Assembly: GCA_003354225.1 (NCBI GenBank)
Contig: PIVH01000752.1
Location: forward strand, 1-5,060
DNA: 5,060 nt
Source: Globobulimina sp.
Lineage: Eukaryota > Foraminifera > Rotaliida
Direction of reading: 5' to 3'
Shown here: piece by piece, positions 1-5,060 of the stretch
Layout: every line of letters starts with the position of its first letter
Position numbering within the stretch: position 1 is the stretch's first letter
Notes under the pieces: generated by a model
What the model was told of the DNA's origin: nothing
Databases searched by the model: none
Seen by the model: only the letters and a program-made list of their open reading frames with translations
Made by a program: the position numbers and the translations under genes

Positions 1-1
1 G

Positions 2-76
2 TCAATATGTAGTATTTGTGGATATATTATATGTCAGAATGTTGAAGAGGAGTTAGAGGTCCAAGAGGAGCAGTGA
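2..76 (+). CDS. possible 3' end of an upstream gene (very tentative)
   Basis: One forward frame is open from the window edge to a TGA at 74-76. It would give 24 residues with a cysteine cluster (CSICGYIIC) followed by an acidic tail (EEELEVQEEQ). Paired cysteines and a charged tail are plausible for a protein end, but 24 codons can stay open by chance and other frames here are open for similar lengths. I do not recognise it. The only support is its position at the left edge, before a non-coding leader. Confidence 0.15.
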   Translation, partial: SICSICGYIICQNVEEELEVQEEQ

Positions 77-120
77 GATTGTTCCAAATGGAAGACGACA
101 TGTGTAGCTGCCAGTGGTAA

Positions 121-129
121 TATATTTAA
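121..129 (+). promoter_or_regulatory. TATA-like stretch upstream of the large gene
   Basis: The sequence TATATTTAA lies about 97-105 bp upstream of the ATG at 226. A similar element lies 81-89 bp upstream of the second gene's ATG. The comparable spacing is the main support, since AT-rich runs of this kind are common in the surrounding DNA. Confidence 0.3.
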
Positions 130-151
130 TTTTTTATTGCTTAAGTCCTTG

Positions 152-187
152 ATGCTACAAGTCTTCTCAACAGCATTTATCCATTAA
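152..187 (+). other. short upstream ORF (11 codons) in the leader of the large gene
   Basis: An ATG at 152 opens an 11-codon frame ending at TAA 185-187, 38 bp before the main ATG at 226 and in a different frame. If transcription starts upstream of 152, scanning ribosomes would meet this ATG first, so it could dampen translation of the main gene. The transcription start is not known, so its role is inference. Confidence 0.3.
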
Positions 188-202
188 CAAACAAACAAAC
201 AA
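187..202 (+). repeat. short AAAC tetranucleotide repeat in the 5' leader
   Basis: About four units of an ACAA/AAAC repeat sit 25-40 bp before the start codon. A/C-rich, unstructured leaders are common before eukaryotic start codons. The repeat continues the A/C-rich, T-poor composition seen again at the start of exon 2. Confidence 0.6.
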
Positions 203-225
203 CCGCTTACTCTCATCATCACACA

Positions 226-3200
226 ATGTCACTATTTGGAATAAAAAAAAAGAAAAAAAAATGGGACAAAGAGTTGGAAGGATTAGAGAGGTTTGGCTAC
301 AAAAATAAGCAACAAAATAAAACAATGCTAGAGAAATACAAAGGTGACACTAATCTTATAATTGAAAAATATCAACAAGTTATATCCATCATCCTTGCAC
401 TGTTTCTACATATAAAAAACATACGCATTCTATACGCAAACATAGGCAGAAAACCAAGCTGCGCGCTTTGCAGAGTCCATGTCTGTGGCGGCACAGCACA
501 GCCACACCAAACAACAAAACCAAGAACCACCGCTATTACATTCACCTCAGCTGCCACACCACAGCAAATTCAACAAAAACGAATTCAACAAACATGTACA
601 AGACATTGATCCCTCTCTAAAACCATCAATGACCAAACTATCGCACTTATCCAACACACCTGAACCACCCACACATAAAAAACATCCATTGAGCACATTA
701 TTCGATAACGACAACGATTATAAACAACCACAACAACCACAACAGCCACATATAAGTCGCAGTGGCAGTACCTTACGCCGCGAGGACAAATCCGCCATAT
801 TTGCCTCCAGCAGCAACTTATTGGACGACGATTATTGGTGCAATCAGTTAGACAGTGTATTGCGTGAGAAAGTCATTGATTACATCGACGACCATCACAT
901 CACAGACTTGATACAGTTATTAGCCATTATGAAGGCGAAAAAACCGCAAAGTCAGATGCGAATTCGTAGGGTCTTCAATGAGCTGAAATGGGTCAGAAAC
1001 GACCTCACACCAAACACGCAAAAACACAAAAAAATCATCAACGGACACGAGCAAAAAGAAGAATATTCGTTAGACGACGAAACGTATGACACCGAACACA
1101 AAAAAAACAGCAAAAGCAAACCGCAAATCGCACCCAAACGCATTGACAAACGCGGTCAAGAATGGCTGCAATCGGAGCCATATCGCAAACTGAAAACGTT
1201 ATCCACGCAAATACTGGGCGCAAAGCTCAAAACTGGCAATCGATTCAAAAACAAAACGGAACTCCGCGCAGAAGCCAGCAACGAAAGTTGTGTCAATATA
1301 TTTCAGTGTATCTGCATGCATCGGATCGAAGCGGTGTTGCTGATCTGTCACAGTTTGAAGCAAAGCAAGCTGTTCACACAGATCTCCATTGCCGCATTGA
1401 TATCGTTTCTGGATATTTACGGTTATCAGCAGTTACTGGAAGATTTCCAACATTTGCAAATTGTGCACGCACAGTGCGACCGCGTTGCTTTTCGAAAACT
1501 GTGCGAGAAGTTCGAGCGACAGTACCCGTGCGATATCGACAACTGCGTCATCTTCGAGCGACATTACCGCGATCGCAGTCAAGTGGAGCAGTCCAAAAAT
1601 ATGTACTTTTACCAGACGGGCGAGGATAAGACGACGCATATCCAGAATAATAAGGATGTGGTGTTCCAGCAGCATTGCGATAAGATCCATTCGTATTTAT
1701 TGCATTCTATGCTCAAGTTCGACGCCAACGGCGAGCGGTTTGAGAGTGTGGATGCCATCAAACGGCGCAACGAGCTGAACAAATATGCGCAAGGCCGGAG
1801 CTTCAGCAGTAATAACAAAGGATATAGGAACCATTTGAAGCGGAAGAAGAAGTCGGAGCGCTTTATCATGAAACGGTGCAGTGAGATTGCCATCAAATGC
1901 GACGACTACAAGTTGGGACTGCCTCTGCCTGTGTCGTATGAGCAGGTCGAGGCTGCCGAGGAGCAGACTGGGTGCGGTGGAGGTGGCGCGTTAATGATGT
2001 CTGTGACAGCGAGCATTGACGTGTATGACAACGAGGATATGAGTGGGTCTCTGCAGACAGCGGAGTGTGAGGAGGATGTGGATGGGAGCAGTGGCAGTGT
2101 GGCGAGCCAGTATTCGGAGAGCGACGAAGAGTATAAGTTGTATCCGGGCATCGAGGAAGATGTGGAATGGACGAATAAAATCGCGAAAATCGCAACTGAC
2201 GCACATACGAATGACCATTTGATCTATGCGCTGTTGGTGGAGCATATGGGCATATTTCGGTGGCAGGCATTGCACGGATTTCATTACGATCAGTACCGGG
2301 CAATGGATAGCATACGGCCCACGTTCAAGAATATAAAACAAGTTAAGTGTGCACACACAGATTGGTGCTATGTACAGAAACAGTGCTTTTATAGGAAGTG
2401 CTGCTCAACGACTTCCATCAAATCACCAACGAGAATTGGAACCAAACGCTGCGAAAAGCAAAGGCGTTCCATCAGTCGTGGGCCGGGAAGAGAATCCGCA
2501 CGAAACAGGAGGGCCAATACGAAGATATGGTGAGTAATACGGTGGTGCGCTGGGATAAAAACGAAGCAATCGCAGTGAAAGAAGTGCTTACACTCAAATT
2601 GTACACAGATTTCGATCAGTTACAGTTTGAATTGAAGAAATGTTTCAGATTCGAACAATACGGCTCGTTGGTGAGTGATATAAATGACGATGACGACTTA
2701 TTGTACGCAGAGGAGCAACAAAGCATAAATACGGTGGGGAATCGGGACGAAATCGCAAAGAAAGTCTTGGAAAAGAGATTAATGAATTTCTACCATTGGC
2801 GAATGTCGTTGCAAATTACGCTAAAAAAGTTTGGTAAACCCATCCAAGGCATGGATTTGTACCACGGCGTCAACGAGAAAATGATATTGTATCCGCATGC
2901 TACCACGCAAGCGTTCCATGGGCCGTTGTCCACCACGGCCTCGTTCCATGTCGCAAAGACATTCGCCACGGACAAAGGTGTGTGTGTACACTCAATTAAA
3001 ATGAAGCTGCCATGTTTTTACTGTACTTTGCATGATGTTTTTATTTACTTTACTTCACTCAAAGGCATGGTGCTTAAAATCAGCTCCAGTTACCCGAGAC
3101 TGTACCATTGCCGCGCCTTCGACGCCTCGCTGTTGTCAGACTACCCGGAAGAGCAAGAATGGTTAGTTGGATTTGTGTATACTCGCATTCGCAAAGTGCA

Positions 3201-4050
3201 CACCAAGGAAAAATGGGACATTGTGGCATTACCCACCTCGACGCAATTGCGCTTCTCCTTTTTTGTGATACATTTATTTAAGTTGCAGGCCTTTTCTTTG
3301 TCGGAGGATTTGGCGGAAATATTATCCTTTCTGTTGGAAGAATATTTGTCTTCGAAATTGGAGCTAAATGCACACAAAGTGTACAATACCAAAGCAATGA
3401 GAGATTTGTGTCCGAATAACGAGGTTCTGAATGCGACCAAAAACGGACACAAACGTTTTTGGAAGAAATTGATGAAACGGTATTATAAAGAAAAGAAAAG
3501 TACAAAATGGAGCATGAGCAATGTGGAGAAGATCAATTGCCGCATTATGTCAGTGTTGATATCGAAATTTAAATCGTTTGCGCACGAACCGAAAATCATA
3601 CGTTTTGACGACATTTCGTATAATTTGCGACATCATTTTATGAACAAAGTGGCTCAGTCGGTACAAAGCGGGAAGAATATTTATCGCATTTCGTTTAAAA
3701 AAATACAAAAGATCTTCGTAAATGTGGAGGAAATCTATCTGCAGAATCATTACAAATTAGATAATGAATTATTGCAACAGATTATCGATTTTTTGTTGAT
3801 GATGGATTGTAAAGGAAATAGGAACAAAGATAAAATAAAGCAAATTAAGTTTTTGTACTATGATTACAAAGGAAATTTAGAGGAGAAAAGGAACAAAGAT
3901 AAGTATTTTCCGACTGTATTGCTGTCGAAACAACTGTTGAATAAATTGAATAAAGTGATCGGATGGCAAATTATTGAAAAGCATCAATATAAAAGAAATA
4001 CGGAGTTGGTGTATGGAGTTGGAATTAGACTTAAACCGATTGTGAATTAA
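226..4050 (+). CDS. large mono-ADP-ribosyltransferase-domain protein, four exons, about 1205 aa
   Basis: Exons are 226-378, 446-2341, 2395-2977 and 3065-4050. The start is the first in-frame ATG after a stop at 142-144. Joined, they give about 1205 residues. Residues 5-12 are a lysine run followed by a charged segment. Residues about 63-175 are low complexity (Q, H, P, N, T, K). Residues 178-238 look helical and I do not recognise them. Residues about 333-475 form a central domain with CVIFERHYRDR (418-428) and DKIHSYLLHSM (463-473). Residues about 568-627 are an acidic Ser/Gly-rich linker. An mART domain occupies about 745-925. The C-terminal part has leucine-rich-like strands near 1087-1145. 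mART domains transfer ADP-ribose from NAD+ to proteins or other acceptors; the target here is unknown. No signal peptide or clear membrane segment is visible, so a cytosolic or nuclear location is likely. The mART assignment is firm, the exon joins good, and the cellular role unknown. Confidence 0.85.
379..445 (+). other. intron 1 (67 bp)
   Basis: The donor is GTTATA at 379 and the acceptor CATAG ends at 445. Splicing joins codon CAA (376-378) in phase 0 to GCA (446), which reads without a stop into the long frame whose first internal ATG is at 479. Without splicing, the first frame runs to a stop at 607-609 and never reaches the conserved domains. An alternative acceptor ending at 475 keeps the same frame and would drop ten residues (AENQAARFAE). 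Confidence 0.65.
725..748 (+). repeat. Gln/Pro codon repeat in exon 2
   Basis: Repeated CAA and CCA codons give QPQQPQQP inside a wider Gln/His/Pro/Asn-rich segment. It is probably a disordered linker and a site of length variation among alleles. Confidence 0.7.
1289..1741 (+). other. central conserved domain of the large protein
   Basis: This stretch of exon 2 encodes residues about 333-483. It opens with a helical segment containing CMHRIEAVLLICHSLK, then a segment around LISFLDIYGYQQLLEDFQH, the motif CVIFERHYRDR (residues 418-428) and DKIHSYLLHSM (463-473). The second gene in the window begins with a comparable pattern (Cys, Arg-x-x-x-x-Leu, Ser-Leu, then F..F...IY..YL). I recall this kind of domain standing upstream of mART domains in protist proteins, but I cannot name a family. 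The order helix, CxxxERxYRDR, IHxYxxHS suggests a folded unit rather than a linker. Confidence 0.55.
2342..2394 (+). other. intron 2 (53 bp)
   Basis: The donor GTTAAGTG at 2342 and the acceptor TTTTATAG ending at 2394 join CAA (2339-2341) to GAA (2395) in phase 0. This moves from the second forward frame to the first and restores the run NIKQ/EVLLNDFHQIT, which leads straight into the mART domain. Left unspliced, the upstream frame ends at 2531-2533 in a basic, low-information tail. The donor resembles that of intron 1 (GTTA), and both acceptors end in ATAG. Confidence 0.75.
2578..3210 (+). other. mono-ADP-ribosyltransferase (mART) domain, interrupted by intron 3
   Basis: In order the domain shows LKLYTDFDQLQFELKKCFR (residues 750-768), matching the YT...LR helix before the fold; FYHWRMSL; LYHGVN with His840; GPLSTTASF with Ser862-Thr863-Thr864; FATDKG (873-878), joined by splicing to MVLKIS; and EEQEWLVGF with the E-x-E pair Glu907 and Glu909. 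In characterised mARTs these places hold the NAD-binding residue, the Ser-Thr-Ser strand and the ARTT-loop catalytic glutamates. E-x-E is typical of arginine-modifying enzymes. All motifs are intact apart from His in place of Arg, so the domain could be active. Confidence 0.8.
2978..3064 (+). other. intron 3 (87 bp, in frame, no stop codon)
   Basis: The donor GTGTGT at 2978 and a pyrimidine-rich tract ending CTCAAAG at 3064 remove exactly 29 codons. Splicing joins GACAAAG to GCATGG, making FATDKG run directly into MVLKIS, the order expected in mART domains. Unspliced, the reading frame stays open and inserts 29 cysteine- and aromatic-rich residues in the core. The six bases CAAAGG occur at both boundaries (2973-2978 and 3060-3065). 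The break in an otherwise continuous conserved motif is the main evidence. Confidence 0.8.
3811..3902 (+). repeat. imperfect internal duplication near the 3' end of exon 4
   Basis: The pair of blocks AAAGGAAAT (3811-3819, 3868-3876) and AGGAACAAAGATAA (3820-3833, 3889-3902) occurs twice. It encodes KGNRNKDK and then KGNLEEKRNKDK. The second copy has 12 extra bases between the blocks. The duplication is in frame and looks like local slippage inside the C-terminal domain. Confidence 0.6.
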
Positions 4051-4055
4051 AAAAA

Positions 4056-4061
4056 AATAAA
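4056..4061 (+). terminator. poly(A) signal AATAAA after the large gene
   Basis: A canonical AATAAA begins six bases after the TAA stop at 4048-4050, followed by a T-rich stretch (TGTTTTTTCTGTTTTTG). If it is used, the 3' UTR is very short. The stop-signal-T-rich layout supports both the gene end and the + strand. Confidence 0.55.
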
Positions 4062-4352
4062 TGTTTTTTCTGTTTTTGATTGTATTATAATGTGTGTTTA
4101 TAAATGTTATAGCGACGGAGTACCCGTTTTTTTTTAGGTTCTATATCGACACAAAATATAATAATATCCTTGTTATTCTTCTTTGTTTGTTTTGTGATTT
4201 GGATTTTTTGTGTTTTGAAGATTTTATGAGTTGTTTTTCAACGTTTCGTTTGCTTCACGGCTACCATCCTTGCGGCCTGATACATAAAACTGCCGACAGA
4301 AAGAAAAAATACCAGTTTAATATTGCAATCATCCACAATTTCCTTCCAAAAT
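4062..4352. other. AT-rich intergenic DNA, no gene recognised
   Basis: This stretch has T-runs and open frames on both strands up to about 86 codons, but no recognisable motif, codon pattern or conserved start. A strong pyrimidine tract ending in AG lies at about 4126-4136 without a suitable donor. CAGTTTAAT at 4312-4320 and its reverse complement ATTAAACTG at 4367-4375 form a 9-bp inverted repeat. I see no RNA gene. Confidence 0.5.
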
Positions 4353-4696
4353 AATTGGTCGCCGAAATTAAACTGATGATGGTCTGATGGTGGATCAGAT
4401 TTATATATCGCCACTGATTGAAGCCACTGCATATCCGAAGTACAGTATCATTACATAGATCAATACAAAAACAAAAACCAAAGCCACACAACGACGGCGT
4501 ATTAGATATGTATGACAGGATTAATTTATTATACATCCGAGATATGTGTTTTTGTTTAATTGTTTTTTTATGATCGCCTAATCATTTAATGCAACAATAC
4601 CAATCACTGAGGATCGATGTAATGATACTTTGAAGTACGTGCCATCAGTGGTGATATATGAATATGATCCACGCTCTGCAGGTTTGGCGATCAATT
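4353..4696. repeat. long interrupted inverted repeat upstream of the second gene
   Basis: Four pairs of blocks are reverse complements in nested order: 4353-4363 with 4686-4696 (10 of 11), 4389-4418 with 4644-4673 (26 of 30), 4443-4461 with 4612-4630 (17 of 19), and an A/T-simple pair 4461-4478 with 4548-4562. Three of the mismatches would be G-U pairs if the + strand were RNA. About 85 bp lies between the innermost blocks. It could be a decayed inverted duplication, a MITE-like element without visible target duplications, or a structured RNA. Copies elsewhere in the genome cannot be judged from here. Confidence 0.65.
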
Positions 4697-4725
4697 TGCA
4701 GTGACTAATAATCTGCTTTCCTCAC

Positions 4726-4734
4726 TATATAAAT
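4726..4734 (+). promoter_or_regulatory. TATA-like box of the second gene
   Basis: TATATAAAT lies 81-89 bp before the ATG at 4815, just outside the right arm of the inverted repeat. It is the closest match to a canonical TATA box in the intergenic region, and its position is suitable for a start site with a leader of about 50-60 bases. Confidence 0.4.
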
Positions 4735-4814
4735 GCTATAAAAAAACAATTTAAGTTCTATTTAGTATTATTACTCGATCATTCATTTGGCCACGAATTA
4801 ACTCGTACGCTCTG

Positions 4815-5060
4815 ATGGCGACTCATCATCAACACGCAAATCATAATCAATCTGTGCATACAAGCATTGATTTTAATTTCTTTTTAAACGACGAAATAAA
4901 TGACAGTAATAACTGCGCAGTGAATGAATGCAAAGCGGTTCAAAGAGTGACGAAAGCATTAAAATATTATGAAAGCTTAAATAACACAAAAAATGAGAAC
5001 AGTAACGGACAGGCAATATTCAGTCAATTTTTAATGCAAATTTATAAACATTATTTAGAT
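4815..5060 (+). CDS. N-terminal part of a second family member, cut by the window edge
   Basis: The ATG at 4815 is the first in its frame after a TAA at 4752-4754, and the frame stays open for 82 codons to the window end. It starts MATHHQHANHNQ, a His/Asn-rich tail like the low-complexity N-terminus of the first gene. A segment CKAVQRVTKALKYYESLNN and then IFSQFLMQIYKHYLD follow. This pattern (Cys, Arg, Leu-x-x-x-x-Ser-Leu, spacer, F..F...IY..YL) parallels CMHRIEAVLLICHSLK and LISFLDIYGYQQLLED in the central domain of the first gene. Only about 38 residues precede the cysteine, against about 330 in the first protein, so this one lacks the long N-terminal extension. An mART domain further downstream is expected but cannot be seen. 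Introns may follow beyond the window. Confidence 0.7.
   Translation, partial: MATHHQHANHNQSVHTSIDFNFFLNDEINDSNNCAVNECKAVQRVTKALKYYESLNNTKNENSNGQAIFSQFLMQIYKHYLD

Noticed and set aside
1162-1629. A 155-codon forward ORF in another frame of exon 2
   Set aside because: It is a shadow of the main frame, which carries the conserved central domain across the same bases.
1893-2356. Reverse-strand ORFs of up to 136 codons
   Set aside because: They mirror the G-rich acidic coding segment of exon 2 and contain only low-complexity Ser, Thr, His and Pro residues.
2530-2575. A GTGAGTA donor with a CGCAG acceptor 46 bp on
   Set aside because: Joining them puts a TGA immediately after the junction and would remove WDKNEAIAV, which reads naturally into the mART domain.
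2671-2712. A good donor (GTGAGTGA) that could start a 42- or 45-bp in-frame, stop-free intron
   Set aside because: The most likely acceptor (CGCAG ending 2710) would break the frame and give an early stop. The in-phase AGs just after it are weaker, and the removed residues lie in a variable acidic stretch, so nothing conserved argues for splicing.
4126-4136. A strong T-tract ending in AG, like a 3' splice site
   Set aside because: It lies after the stop codon and poly(A) signal, has no convincing donor before it, and no conserved coding follows.
4094-4354. An 86-codon forward ORF in the intergenic region
   Set aside because: It is rich in Phe, Leu and Ile as expected from T-rich DNA, has no recognisable motif, and overlaps equally long reverse-strand frames.
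4374-4417. TGATGA and CTGA motifs suggesting a C/D-box snoRNA
   Set aside because: The spacing is too short, the terminal stem is poor, and the motifs sit within the left arm of the inverted repeat, which explains the pattern better.
4238-4536. Two overlapping reverse-strand ORFs of 64 and 91 codons
   Set aside because: They overlap in different frames, have no recognisable features, and cover the left arm of the inverted repeat.

Overview
The window reads as nuclear DNA from a microbial eukaryote. The main reading frame is broken by three short GT...AG introns (67, 53 and 87 bp). There are no bacterial-type ribosome-binding sites or operons, and the intergenic DNA is AT-rich. The domain plan of the main gene resembles large expanded families of mono-ADP-ribosyltransferase-like proteins that I associate from memory with protists, possibly foraminifera such as Reticulomyxa. 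That taxonomic guess is weak and cannot be settled from this window.

Layout: positions 1-76 may hold the last codons of an upstream gene (weak). Positions 77-225 are a leader region with a TATA-like stretch, an 11-codon upstream ORF and a short AAAC repeat. Positions 226-4050 hold one four-exon gene (226-378, 446-2341, 2395-2977, 3065-4050) encoding about 1205 residues. Positions 4051-4814 are non-coding, with a poly(A) signal just after the stop codon, a long interrupted inverted repeat (4353-4696) and a TATA-like box (4726-4734). From 4815 to the window edge a second gene begins on the same strand. Its first 82 codons resemble the central domain of the first gene, so the two look like tandem relatives.

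The large protein has a lysine-rich N-terminus, a low-complexity A/C-rich segment, a small helical segment, a central conserved domain, a Glu/Asp/Ser/Gly-rich linker, a mono-ADP-ribosyltransferase (mART) domain at about residues 745-925, and a long C-terminal part with leucine-rich-like features. The mART domain shows the expected order of motifs (YT...LKKCFR; LYHG; GPLSTT; FATDKG/MVLKI across a splice junction; EEQEW). Histidine occupies the place where arginine-specific enzymes usually have arginine.

The points most worth a second look are: the third intron, which is a multiple of three, lacks stop codons and sits inside the NAD-binding core; the H-S-E catalytic set; the interrupted inverted repeat just upstream of the second gene; and the tandem family arrangement.
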